A stretch of 64,000 nt of DNA from Heterobasidion occidentale (Eukaryota > Basidiomycota > Agaricomycetes > Russulales > Bondarzewiaceae). Positions 34,075 to 46,094 of this stretch are shown here, piece after piece. The position numbers were made by a program, and so were the translations under genes. A model generated the notes under the pieces. The model made no database searches and was not told the origin of the DNA. It saw nothing but the letters and a program-made list of their open reading frames with translations. How positions within the stretch are numbered: the first letter of the stretch is position 1; the number at the start of each line of letters is the position of its first letter. Location of the stretch: assembly GCA_039111635.1 (NCBI GenBank), contig JBCAQO010000009.1, positions 1,116,001-1,180,000 on the forward strand, given 5' to 3'.

Positions 34075-35992
34075 ATGGCGGTCACCATTACTCACATTGA
34101 AATTCATGGTATTTGAGCTTTGCCTCACCGTTCTGTTTGCATGTTGAATGTATTTTTCTTCTAAGATATCCGATTTCCGACATCATTGACCGGCGATGGG
34201 ACCGATGCAATGTATGTGTGCACAGGGAACCGTTTTCTTGTCATGCATTAACCCAATGACATGGAACACAAGGAACACGGACTGCGACTACTCTGCCGCA
34301 TATGTTTCCCTGTATACTTCGTCAGACCTCGTTGGCCACGGCCTTACTTTCACCATTGGACGGGGGACGGATGTTGTGCGTGTTAAAAATGATGTATAAC
34401 ACAAAACGCACGCACTGACAGCTCTATAGGTATGTTTAGCTGTCAAAGAGGTTGCCAATAGATTAGTCGGGAAGGAAATCGAGTCTCTGTTCTCAAACAT
34501 GGGGAAGACTTGGGACTACCTCGTGGCGGACTCACAACTTCGCTGGTGAGACATGCTTATTTCGACCCTCTCATGCTACCGTGTATCTGACATATGTCCA
34601 GGATTGGCCCAGAGAAAGGTGTTATCCACATCGCGACCGTGCAGTCAACAACGCCCTGTGGGATCTTTACGCGAAGTCAAGGAAGAAACCGCTGTGGAAA
34701 CTTGTCGTCGATATGACCCCTGTAAGCTCCATTCATTCTCATGCTCGCCGGCTTCTCATGACCGGTCAATAGGAGGAACTGGTGAACTCTGTTACCTTCC
34801 GGTATATTACCGATGTGATCACGCGCGAGGAGGCACTTGAGATGTTGAAGGCGAAGGAAACAACCAAAAAAGAACGTGAAGAAAGGGTTCGCGAACTCGG
34901 GTAAGCTTGGTTCTTCACTTGACACCATTTTTTTCCTCACTTTAACATTCTACACCCCTCCAGGTACCCCGCATACGTCACTTCCGCCGGCTGGCTTGGC
35001 TATTCGGACGAGAAGGTCTCTCGCCTCACAAAGGAGGCCGTAGCTGCAGGGTTCAACCATTTCAAGATGAAAGTGGGCGCGGATCGCGAGTCGGATCTGC
35101 GTCGTGGCAAGATCATCCGCTCGATCATCGATGACCCCCAGTATCTCCCCGCTGGTCACACCCCGCGCGACCCCAATGGTCCTGATCTCAAGGGTAAGAA
35201 CGCGGGCCCGACGGGTGCGGTGCTCATGATCGACGCCAACCAGGTTTGGGATGTCAACCAGGCAATCGACTACGTCAAGGCGCTTCAGGAAATTAAGCCT
35301 TGGTTCATCGAGGAACCCACTGCCCCAGATGACATCTTAGGGCATGCTGCGATCCGCAAGGCGCTGAAACCTTATGGCATCGGCGTTGCTACTGGCGAGC
35401 ACGCACACAATCGGATGGTATTTAAGCAACTGCTGCAAGCTGAAGCTATCGACGTGACTCAGATTGACTCCTGTCGGCTCGCGGGAGTCAGCGAGGTCAT
35501 CAGCGTGCTCTTGATGTCTGCTAAGTATGACGCACTTTAATCCTCTACGGCAGTGAGCTGACAGATTGTCCTAGATTCGGTATCCCTGTATGTCCTCATG
35601 CTGGTGGTGTCGGCCTTTGCGAATACGTGATCCATTTGAGGTCAGTTTTCCAAACGCTCTTTCGCCGTAGTTGCTTGAATGGGAAGTTCAGCTTGATCGA
35701 CTACATCGCCGTATCTGGAACTATGGAGCGCAACGTTCTCGAATTCGTCGATCATCTGCACGAGCACTTTGTCACCCCTTGCTCGATCAACTCTCGCGGC
35801 CGCTATAACGTGCCCAATGACCCGAACGAGGGCTACAGGTGCGTTCTCGTTCTTCGCTGATTCGTCGAAATCGCGTCGCCACGATGTCTTGCTGATGGTG
35901 CGCGATATAGCATCGAGATTCGCAAGTCCAGTTTCGCCGAATTTGAGTGGCCCAATGGGTCGTACTGGGTCAGTCGAGGCAAGGCGCAGTAA
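34075..35992 (+). CDS. L-fuconate dehydratase-like enolase-superfamily enzyme (ENOSF1-like), with one apparent frameshift
   Basis: Exons: 34075-34108, 34166-34211, 34273-34375, 34430-34545, 34602-34721, 34773-34900, 34964-35524, 35575-35640, 35692-35838, 35911-35992. The family dehydrates sugar acids such as L-fuconate using Mg. Seen: KMKVG catalytic lysine motif, metal ligands in [19 protein letters not shown] and VATGEHAHN, and the general-base His region [13 protein letters not shown]. The N-terminal capping domain ([26 protein letters not shown]) is complete. Odd: exon 5 is 120 nt where 121 would keep the frame. Between HIAT and AVNNALWDL the frame slips by one at about 34635-34645. This is a sequencing error or a recent loss-of-function. 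Confidence 0.88.
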
Positions 35993-38897
35993 GTTATGTC
36001 TCTTCAGGAGGAGGGTTTTGAAAGCCAACTACATCACATTTCTGCTGTACTCTCATAAACATGTTCTCAAATAAGGCTGTATCATAAGTAAAGAAGCCGT
36101 TTCTCGCGGAAGCAGGATCGCAGTCAGCCAGAATCACACATATAGTCCAATGGCGGAGAACCTCAGTGGGTAAGGAAGCTGTCCGGAGCAACCGTCTTCG
36201 AGATCAAGTTTGGGAACGTCAAGTGACAGCAGCGCGCAGAACCGCGCGCCCACAGAATACGAAAGAGAGCAACCACAAAAGTGCCTGCAATCGCGCCTTC
36301 TGAAATCGAAGACAGGTTGCGAGAAAGGTCCATGGTATTTTGATAAACGATTGATGCCGAGGAAATGGAGGTATCTCAGTGATCGTGCTTGCAAACAAAT
36401 TATCAGGGAATTAATTGAGTACATGAAAACTGCCTCAAATTGAGCGCTCGAGCAAGGTGAGTGAAGACGCATTCCTCAGAGATTATCGATTGAGGGAGAG
36501 GCTTTGGAGACATACCCAGGTTACTGCGCATTCATAATCTCTCACAACGGAAGATATTTACCTTCGGTACTGTCTCGCAGATCCCCTCTATTCTCTCAAC
36601 AACCAATAGGTGCCACATGAAGTCCGTTCTTCCAAGAATGCGTAAATAGCTTCTCTTCGTGGAAGAACTGGCGACCAGGGTGAGTCTGGAAGAGTGGATA
36701 CCAGCACAAAGAGGGTAAAGGCCGGGAAGCCTGTGGTGTCCAGTATGAGAAGAGCAAATCCAAGAGAGTCAGTCCTAGGCCCGCCGATATAAAACGCCGT
36801 TTGCCTGGTTCCTGCACAAAGGAAGTGCGACAGTCCAACTATTCGGCCTATGGTCATGCCATGTGTCCCTAGAAAATCAATTTCGAAATGAGAAAAAGCG
36901 ACTCACAAACGGAGGCCGACGACAGTAAACGCCGAGTTGGTAGACGAGAGCTCCGCAGGTCAATACACTAGCTAAAAATCCTCAAGAAATACCTATGGAT
37001 GAGAGGACAGTTTCATCTCCATATGTCTGAAATATGAAAACGGGATGGTCAAGAATTTATGGGAAACGAGATGGATGCGCAATTTCTGTGATCACGCGGC
37101 TGACGCAGAGTTGATCCCTGGTTGTTAAGCTGGTCAAGGTGATTTGGAGACATATTCCAGAGCGAGCATGGTAGAAGCAAAGTCTATCCAATGCAAAGAA
37201 CGCTTGGGACATGTTTAGCGGCCTGGTGACACTTAGTTGGTTCACATTGATCCATTTTCCATTGAGCACGTACGAGAACTCCCTGCACAACGAGAACTAG
37301 GATTCAAATAACCGTTTCAAAGCAATTGTGTGCGAAGCAACTGTGCGCACAGACCCAGATCTGAAATTGCCAAGGAACGAATCAACTTGGCCGTAGCCTA
37401 GAAGCAGAGATCTCTGGAACAGTATCCCGGGGATTAATGTAGTATCCGTTGCTCCCAGAACATTTCAAGAAAAGCATGGACAACCTGTGATAGCAAGTAT
37501 CAGCTCTTTCCCTCGCATGGCGACAAAGTTCAGCACGAACGATTAAAAAGCCGTCTTTAAACGAGGCAGGCATGGCTTGGTCTGTGGGCGTTGTGTACGA
37601 AAATTTGTGAACATAATGGGGCATACGATACTGCCGTTGGAGGAGGGACCCATGTCGTGCTCAAAGTCCACGGCAACCAGGACGACTGGGAAGACCAAAG
37701 GAAGGGGAATTCACTGAGTTTGAAAAGAACGCTTCGCCGCGACCGTCGCGTGTTGCCTCAGGTTGCCTCCCGCCCTTAGCCCTACCACCGCCCCAGCACC
37801 TCTCCACGCCTCGTACCACATCGCTCTCGAAGCCCTTGAGAATCATTCTCATTGCATCCTCTTATCACTCACAGGAGCCTTCTTTAGACACCCGGTGGCT
37901 TCTCCAGGAAAGCCTTCCCCGCCGGTTACCGACTCAACTGGCAGTCGCGACTTGGCCCAGCTATCGATCACCTATGATCAGATGTGTGACTCCTACAATG
38001 TCTTCTGACTCTTCTCTGGCTGGCAACTTCCACGCCTCCCCTTAACCATGTCCTCTAGAATTCTTGAATCCAGGCAAAATCACGAGCAGCATGCCTATGG
38101 CTATTCTCCTGCGTAATATCATGTAAACTTGGTCTCATATATCGCATCGTGCCTCTACTCATGGCGATTTGGGTTGTCTGCCTTTCGATTTTGAGGAATT
38201 TCGAGAACCGTCGGAACATTCGTCCTTCGTGTTCCTTCGTTATCAGACAGGTAAAAACCTGATCGATCCGAATCGTCTGCGAAGACAGGGGGACCTCGAT
38301 TCGCGACACGTAAAAGGGTGTTTGTGCGCAGTCCTCTCAGAATCAGCTTGGGGTTCTATATCCAGGTGTCTCCGACGACATGGCCATGCTCAGTGGTGCG
38401 GCAGATCTCGAGGTGTTCCCGTTCAGGACATCGACTAGCAGCTGATACCCAAGCATACTGTGCAAGCAGCGCAGACCATATAATGGATCCGCTCTTCTAC
38501 CCAAGATCGGACTAGATAAGTATTCCGACAGCCGCGATGCGCAGCGGACAAGTAAAGCACTCCTCCCAAGTTGAGGAAATGTGAATTTCCAACTGTCCGG
38601 AGTATACAATCCAAAGAAAGTCTCGGCGGATGCCACAGGGTCTCCGCCCCTGCGACGAGTGTTCAAAAAGAGGCGTGCAAGGACAATGCGTGTCAAGACG
38701 CGGCTCTTGGACGTGTCTCGCCGTAGGCCACACTTCCGCCACTGTGACTACCGCCGCCATAATTGCCATTTTCTGCCACCTCACAATCACACTCCCTCCA
38801 TCCGCTTTCTCCCTTCATAAAGCCACCACTCTACGCACTTCTGCCTTCCCCGCTTCTACGCACTTCTACCCCCCAAATTATTGTCTCACTGCTTACT
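35993..38897. other. no confident gene
   Basis: About 2.9 kb. Scattered hydrophobic stretches on the minus strand (for example 36588-36857 and 37057-37290) could be remnants of a multi-helix membrane protein, but no continuous model with consistent introns can be built. A CT-rich stretch at 38780-38890 precedes the acidic orphan gene and probably belongs to its promoter. Confidence 0.35.
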
Positions 38898-40032
38898 ATG
38901 TCCGACACCCAGTCTCCCTCCCGATATGCGTATGTCAAATTCGAAAGCAACAACTGCCCGTGGTGGGAGGATTACACAGGCTTAGATGCACTCACTTTTA
39001 AGCAGTTAGAGCTGGCGTACGCACGCGCTGGGGAATTTATCTCGGAAAAGGTGGAGGTATTGGTGAAATCGCACGGATGGTCTCCTAAGAGCAATATCTC
39101 GACTGTGAGTGCTTGTGTCCTCATCCGAAGATTGGCATGGTTCGATAACCAAGTTTGTTCGTCCAGGCTGAGCTCTTCTCGCTCGCGCGTGGCGATCGTA
39201 CGCTGTGGCTTCCCACGGCCTTTTCAGCATTTTTCGACACGTTCCAGTCAGATTCGTGGGTTTGGCAATTTCAAGACGACGAGACGTTCCCAGTCTCCTA
39301 TCCCGAGATGGAGAAGTCCTCCACATGTCCCGAAATTAGCATCTCCGCGCAGCCGCCCCTAGTGGACATTTTTAACTTGATACAGTCCTTTGCGCCCGGG
39401 ATACTCCTTCTCATCGCCACAGACGAGACGAGAGGGGTATATGTCACCCGAAGCCTTCCCCCGGTGCAGTGGATAGAAGACAATTTTCCGCTCCTTGAGT
39501 ATTGCCTGGGACTGAAGGTGGCCGATAAGCTCCGTAGAGCTGCATCCGACGATACGAAGTCATTCCATAGCGGATCGGTCGACGAAAAGGTGTGGCCAGA
39601 CGACGAGCCAATCCAGGACCCCCTCGACGACGATTGGGAACGCGACTGGGACGAGGAAATGGAAGAGGATTGGGACAGGTATGATGACGAATACGAGGAC
39701 AGGGCAGCAAAGGAGAACTACGGGGCGGCAGAGGAGAGTCCCAGAACGTCAGAGGAGAGTCCCAGCTCGGACAACGATTGGCATCATACCGTTTCAAACT
39801 GGGATGGTTGGGAAGTGAAGGGTTACCTTACTTGCAGCGCATCATGCGGGTTCTGCGGTAAGTGTGGTAACAGTAAGTATTCACTGTTATCCTTTTACTC
39901 TTCAAATTGTTTATTGATATTGTTTTCGCAGACACACCCCAGGTGACGACTGTGGCGCACGGATGGTCGCCGTTCCCGTCGACGCGTCCGCGCGCCTCCT
40001 CTACTTCCTTGTCGTCCTCTTCGTCGTCCTGA
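38898..40032 (+). CDS. acidic orphan protein, 337 residues, three exons
   Basis: Exons 38898-39104, 39167-39872, 39932-40032. The N-terminal two thirds look globular (NCPWWEDYTGLDALTFKQLE, ELFSLARGDRTLWLP, PPLVDIFNLIQSFAPGILLL). They are followed by an extremely acidic, Trp-dotted region at about residues 215-275 (DWERDWDEEMEEDWDRYDDE) and a Cys-rich patch (CSASCGFCGKCGN) ending at the last intron. The tail is Ser-rich. No known family recognised. Introns are canonical and keep the frame. No signal peptide. Confidence 0.72.
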
Positions 40033-40215
40033 AGACGTCTCGACGCTGAAAATTATTTTATGACGTGCTTGAGACGTACTTGATGGATTCTATATGTATA
40101 TATATGTGGTTTTGGTTCGACTAAAGAAATTGAGCTCTGTATTTTTCTCTGGCAAATTTGCATATGACTGAAACTTCAAACGTTTTCAGTATAATGGCAC
40201 TGTCAAGATATCAAT

Positions 40216-40304
40216 GGCAACATGGCCGAGCGGTCTAAGGCGCCAGAATCAGGCTCTTATCTATCTGGTCTTTCGGGGCGTGAGTTCGAATCTCACTGTT
40301 GTCA
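40216..40304 (+). tRNA. tRNA-Leu (CAG) with short intron
   Basis: Acceptor stem GGCAACA/TGTTGTC with discriminator A at 40304. D arm TGGCCGAGCGG, anticodon stem CCAGA/TCTGG, loop with anticodon CAG, long type-II variable arm (TCTTTCGGGGCG region) and T arm GTGAG-TTCGAAT-CTCAC. The anticodon loop only closes if about 9 nt (CTCTTATCT) after the base 3' of the anticodon are removed, which is the standard tRNA intron position. A run of T at 40305-40311 is the RNA polymerase III terminator. Confidence 0.9.
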
Positions 40305-40376
40305 ATTTTTTTGGGAGCTAGCCTCTAACTTCATTGATTCGTTCCTGTTTTTGGGACCAATGGTTCCGGGTTGAAG

Positions 40377-40413
40377 CCCAGTGAGAATCCCGTCGAGGAA
40401 AATCTATCGAGAT
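40377..40413 (+). repeat. terminal inverted repeat, left end of the transposon
   Basis: CCCAGTGAGAATCCCGTCGA then a diverged GAAA.TCTATCGAGA block. It matches the start of the right transposon copy (49190) and, inverted, the end at 49039. Confidence 0.85.
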
Positions 40414-41079
40414 GTATGATAGTGCTTTGATATTCCACATAGATGCTCATCGAAATTTTGGACCGACCCTCGATCCACATGTATCCACATGTAGCTAGAT
40501 CTATGAATGTTAATTCGGTACTTTGATGAACTATCTAGATATCGAGTGACATCTATGGCCCCCTCCCTCATTTTATATGTAGATCTATACACATCAAGTC
40601 TTATCTAGCCATTCATTACCAGTTTCGAGCACAATCTATGGCCAGCAAGGGGTATCTATTCATATCTAGCAACATGAGAACTGATGGTATGTATGTAAAT
40701 GCTTAATCTATCGAAATCGATACAAAAACGCGAGACAACGACAAACCAATTCAGCCCACCTGCGCCATAGGATCCACGAAGTGACAGTGCTAAATGATGG
40801 AAGGGGGAATAACGTGCAAGAAAAGTGAAGCCGGCGCGCAGAACCTTGAATGCGCAAGAAACGTGAGGGCAGCGCGTGGAACAATGCGCTGGCCGCCTGC
40901 GGTGTGAGTACAACTAGGAAGGAGAAGCTGATAATGTACAAAGTATTCATCAAGAGTCTTATACAATTAGCGGTGTGGAACCAACAGGCCACTCACCATA
41001 TGTGCCGTTCAAGGGGCCCGACTACTAACATTGATGCTCGCAGTGTGTTTATGAATGCTTGTATGCCTATGGAAAGGGT

Positions 41080-43881
41080 CATGTCAACTCTCTCGTTGAG
41101 TGCTCGATATGAATACAAAGGGCCCATGTACTTACCAATCTGCATTCTGGCGACAAGCCCTTCCAATGCTTCTCAAATGCCACCTGGGTACCGTCAGGTG
41201 TACCAGCCGGATGCTGCTGCTGCCAGTCGCGAGCACAGTTGTTCCTAAGAAGAGAACAATCAGTATACATGATGGCGGGAGCGGAGCCCGGAGCGCACAC
41301 CGCGCGCATCCAGGAAGAGCAGGGGGAGGGTGATGGCGACGTGGGGGAGCAGGCGTCCGAGATGGATCTGCTTGTCCTGATCCGCATGGCCTCGCTGTCG
41401 CTCTCGAGCACCGAGTACCCTGCGCCCGTTGCGGCGCCGCAGACGTACGGTGCGATTGTCGAGGAGGTCCCGCTCGGCCCGCGGCAGAATACACAGATAG
41501 TAGCGAGCGCCGCAGGTAAGGAGGGGAAAGGGCAGGCCTGGCGGGCGTTCTGCGCGGTGTTGTGGTGGGAGACGGACGCAGTGGGCACAGGGCAGAAGGG
41601 CGCAGCTCGAGGTGGAATACAATTGAGAATCTGCTTACTTTGGAGTGTTTGTAGCTCCCACAACTAATGCCTTTCCTGTACCCTTCCTCCGAGTGCCATG
41701 ATTGCTCGCGTTCTGATCCTGAGTGCTGCTGTTTGGAGCGCCGGTAGGTATGGGGGACACACCAGCAAGAGTCGTCAGCATTGGCATGCTCGTGAGGGTC
41801 GGCGTGATCGTGCTAGGCACCGGTGTGGTTGCTGGCGATGATTCGCTTGGAGGCGTCGGTACCATCATTGATGCCTGCATAGTCGCAGGCATTTGCGGGG
41901 TCGGGGGCATTGCCGTGACTGTTGCGGCTGGCGCAGACGTGGGTGTCGGTGCCGGTGCAATCATGGGCACTAAAACGATTGCTGGCATGGACGTGGACGT
42001 GGGTGTGGATGCAGACGTAGGCGTAGGCGCAGGTGCAGAAGTTGGCGTAGTCGCTAGCATTGATGTGGCAGTGAGTGATGACGTTGGTGGCGCGATGGTG
42101 AACACTGACACAGCTACGGTTGTTGTGTCAGTTGGAGGTGTTAGCGTGGTCGTCAATGTAGTTGTGGGGATCATCACACCATTGGCCACATGTGTGCTCG
42201 CAGTTGGTGTGGGAGTTTGACCAGGGAGTAAAGGTGTTGATGCGGCGCTATTCGTGTTGGTGTTGCTTTGGAATTCATTGTCCCAGAGGCCGTTTCTATG
42301 AAAAACTGGGTCAATATCGAGGATACTAAAGCTCTTTGGATGTACAGTGGGTTTGTTATCTATTTGCCCCGCCGTGGTTGCTTGTAAGCTGAGCACCATG
42401 AATCAAGCTTGTAAGGACTGATAAGAACGAACCTGAATGATAGCTCTCGCTTGAACCGAGGGCCTCGGTGAAGGAGCCTGTGTCTTGATTGAAGCGGCAG
42501 CATTGCTTGCTGATGCTGCCGACGGTTGGCTTATCTCCCTAACGCTGTCATCCGGAGTGTTGAAAGTATATAGCTTGGGCTTTTTGGCCTCAGGTGAATC
42601 ATCTGCGAGTAGAGAGGTGATTAAACCTAGTAAATCAACTGATTGGCCTGCACCTTCGTCTTTGACTAGACTCCTCTTCGTCCCCATGGTGTCCTTCCTC
42701 TTCTGCCCTTGTTGAAACGAAGGATAATACAATATTGCCATCTTGTCCGCCTTCCAGCTACTTGCACAAAGAGAGAACTCGAAAAATTCAGTTGCCATGT
42801 CGTCTCGAAAGCGCCGTGCGAGGGGTAGAGATGCTGCAGTCCAGGTTTTGGGAATTGTCTCACCCTCGACCGCTTGATCAGTCCACCATCGTTGCATGAA
42901 CTCTCTCATATCACCCACAACATGACCGTCTAGAGTCTCACCGTGACTGTTCTCCATGAATCCACACATCACGTTCTCACCGCCAACTGCCCTTGCTCGA
43001 CCTCACTGTGCAGGACCCTTTGCGTGAGAAGACTGAGAAGACTGTGAGCCATCTCCAACATTGATAGCTTCCGGTTCTGCCTTCGCAATACTTTTCAGAT
43101 ACTGCTGGGACCAGATGAATTGAGGATAGGATGAGATGGGTAGGCGTGCTGATGGAGTTTCTGTGCCACGTCGTGAGCCATTTCTTTGAAAACGTACCTG
43201 CACAACATGTCAGCGTAGTATACCACACATAGACCATCCCGCTCTACATATGCTATTCTAATCCATCGCCCCTCCGCAGATTTCACAGCTGTCATGGGCA
43301 TCGCGACTCTTATCCTATTGCGAAAGCCTCAAGAAAGAGATGTGTAAAAGCACGCACTTAAGAGTTTCATTCTCAGCTCGAAGAGAAGCATTCTCCTCTC
43401 TCAGCTGCATATTCTCTTCGTGGACTGAGAGTGGTGAAATCAGCAATTCTGTCAGCTCAAGAACAGTACAGATACATACATAGATCTGAGTGGTTTCGGA
43501 AGTGTTGCAAACTTGAAGGTGTTGAATAAGCTGATGCATGAGAGCGGGAGATGGATGAATCGGAACGTGCATTCTAATTGCACGTAGGAAAGACATGGTC
43601 ATCATCAAAACTTCTTGGGATCGAGAAAGACATACAGAAGCAGAAGTCTGGAATGATCCTACTGAGGTGCTACGAGATGCATTTGCTGATTGAGCGAGAA
43701 ATCCCATTGTCGCACTTGGTGAACTGGTCCTCGCAGGCAGAACAGAAAAGTTGTCATTATCTTGAAACAACCTTGATGGTCTTCCATCTAATAATGGAGA
43801 CACAGTGGTAACACCAAAACCATGATCTGGAAGTTCTGAGCTTGACTGAGGGGGAAATACGAAGGAATTCAAGTTTTCCAT
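41080..43881 (-). CDS. second transposon-borne gene, unknown protein (model incomplete)
   Basis: Starts at 43881 (MENLNSFVFPPQSSSELPDH) just beyond the transposase stop. It has a coiled-coil heptad stretch (VHEENMQLREENASLRAENE, about 43430-43360), then exons around 43310-43200 (ending CVVYYADMLCR), 43110-43010 and 42960-42420 (RWWTDQAVEGETIPKTW, FFEFSLCASSWKADKMAILY). A long Thr/Pro/Ala-rich low-complexity region follows at 42400-41640, then a last segment near 41240-41130 (PDGTQVAFEKHWKGL). Exon borders past 43010 are uncertain. The position parallels the second gene of plant En/Spm (TnpA), but no sequence similarity is claimed. It could be a captured host gene. Confidence 0.45.
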
Positions 43882-45258
43882 GATGAAGAAAGATGTAGTT
43901 TGTGTTGGTCCTTGTCACTTGTATCGCTTCGCATCGGCAACTTGTATTCTGTGACTCAGCAAAGCAAGACTATTCTACATATGATGATTCTACTCTTCGG
44001 CCTCCATTGACTCTTCTGTTCCACCCATAAAAGCTATCTCTAGGCCAGGCTTTTCTGCAACAAAAACCCTGTTCTCCCAATTCCATTCATCAGCTATCTC
44101 TGTGAGTATTGCCGGCCCTTGCACCATTATTTGCCCTGTTCCTAAAGCTCTCCTAATATGGTGTGGGATCATTGCAATGACCGATTCAATGCTTTTGATG
44201 TCAACAATGCATAAGGATGTATTGCCAAGATAGGTGCAAGATAGAATTGTGTTGTATGATGCCTTTCGAAGGAAGTGATCAGGAGCCGAGTATATTGATG
44301 CCATTGCCACGGATTTTGTTTCATTATTAACCTCTAATTGAAAATAGTATAGGACTTCTCCAAATTCTATTTTATTCTGATTGAAGCTAATCTTGAAAGA
44401 GAGAAATCAAAAAACTCAATTAGTGTTTTATAAATGGAATCTGAATAAATGCAACATACTTTGACATTTCTTGACATCCACACCTTATCCAATGGCTTTA
44501 AGCTTTCCTTCCACCGCGACCGAGCAATTTGACCATTTGGCAAGCGAATTCTAGCCCATCTTATGATAGAATTAATCTGCCCAGTGAAACCAACGCTGTG
44601 AAGATAATTCCTTGTAGCCTTTACTTCATCATCACTGATAAAATGATAAGTAGTGTCCATAGCTCGAAGGAGAACATAACCATTTCCAAGATCTATTGAG
44701 CCTCATGGGAGTTTTGCAGATTTATCTGGATCAAGATCTGGCACCATAGCTTTGAGTGCATTCACTTGTGCCTGTCGTATTCCACGCTGTGATAGATTTG
44801 CATAAGGATTTGAAGGTTGCTTGACTTGTTGACCAAGATCCCCAATTGTTCGTTCTAAAGGCCATTGAGTAAGATAAGGCCCAGGTCCAACACGTATGAC
44901 CTCTGTAGCACCATGCGACAATACATGAATACTTTGTCGGACAAAGTCTATACGTTCAACCTTGCGTTGATAGTAAATATCTTCAAATTCTTCACAGAAT
45001 GTGATTAGAGCCTAAATTCAATCTATATCTTACCTGATGAGCCTGACGTATCTGATTAGATGTCAATTTATGCTGATGGAGCAATTGAACTCCAAAAACC
45101 ACTTTGCAGAAATGTCTCCAATATTTTTCAGGAAGAAAGTTTAGAAAAACTGCAGGGCCAAGAGCAAACACATATAATAGAAACTCCCATGCCTTATAGC
45201 CACTTGAAATTTTCAAAGCTGGATTGCGAGGAGGTCGGTCAAATGAACCAGGAAGATA

Positions 45259-46094
45259 TTGTTAGGTCGGAGACCTATCACGTGCACCGATGCACGAAGG
45301 GGTCCCTAGGCTAAACCTCCACTGGTTCGTATAGTCGTAGACTCCAATGGATGAAGACGATAGACCGTCTTTGGGCTCTTTCGAGGAACTCGGGGTCGCT
45401 GTCGGCTTTGTTCTCAAAGAGGTTGAGAAGGTGATCTTCAAGGTCTTCTCGATGATGATGAGGAACCGGATGATCTTCTCCTGTCCAACAGATGACACGA
45501 GGGGGTGTCCAACTGAGAACGCGGAAGGCAGCTAGCCCGGTATAGAAGCGGATGAGTAGAGGGAGGGGAGGGAAGGGGAGACGAGTCCAGTGCTTCGTCA
45601 GACCGTGCAAAGAGTTTCTCAGATCTGACAGAGATCACGAAGCGTGGGCTAGGAAGGTAGCCAGACGCCGGGTGCAGTGCAGAGATCGAGTGTATTACAG
45701 GTGAACGAGCTGAGCTTCTTAGAAGCTCATCTCGGCTATTTACGTACAGAAGTGTCTAGGGCAGGATCAAGATCTGGTCCGTGCGCTTCTTAGGTACCGA
45801 AGTCAACGATCGAGATCCGTAAGCTAGAATACCTCATCGACCTGCCATATAACCAAATATAGTAATCCGATCACTAAGGTCCATCCACATCTTCGATCGA
45901 TCAAGAACCAGGAACGGGGGTCAGGAACCAATGTCTGTCCACATCAAGAATCAGGAACTAGAAGTCAGCGTTCATGCGTTAGCATGTAAATGGTAAGGAG
46001 TCATGGAGAGTGGTCCAAGTCTGTAGCAAGTCCGAAGCACTTGACCAGCCCATCCATTCACGTGCGAAGCACGTGTTAGGACGCGGTCCTAACA
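45259..46094 (-). repeat. solo LTR-A inside the left transposase gene, TSD GATAT
   Basis: 836 bp, flanked by GATAT at 45254-45258 and 46095-46099. It has complete TGTTAGG...CCTAACA ends and is the same family as the element A LTR at 6857. Removing it together with one target copy restores the transposase frame exactly (TPY followed by LPGSFDRPP). Confidence 0.95.

Noticed and set aside
36588..37290. Membrane-protein gene on minus strand.
   Set aside because: Hydrophobic stretches exist, but no continuous frame with consistent splice sites could be assembled.
41239..41667. Plus-strand ORF (MFLRREQSVYMMAGAEPG...) as a gene.
   Set aside because: It lies in a GC-rich island open in several frames, opposite the minus-strand transposon gene, with no conserved features.
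41723..42220. Plus-strand Val/Gly-rich ORF as a secreted or membrane protein.
   Set aside because: It is the exact antisense of the Thr/Pro/Ala-rich repeat region; the composition is a mirror effect.
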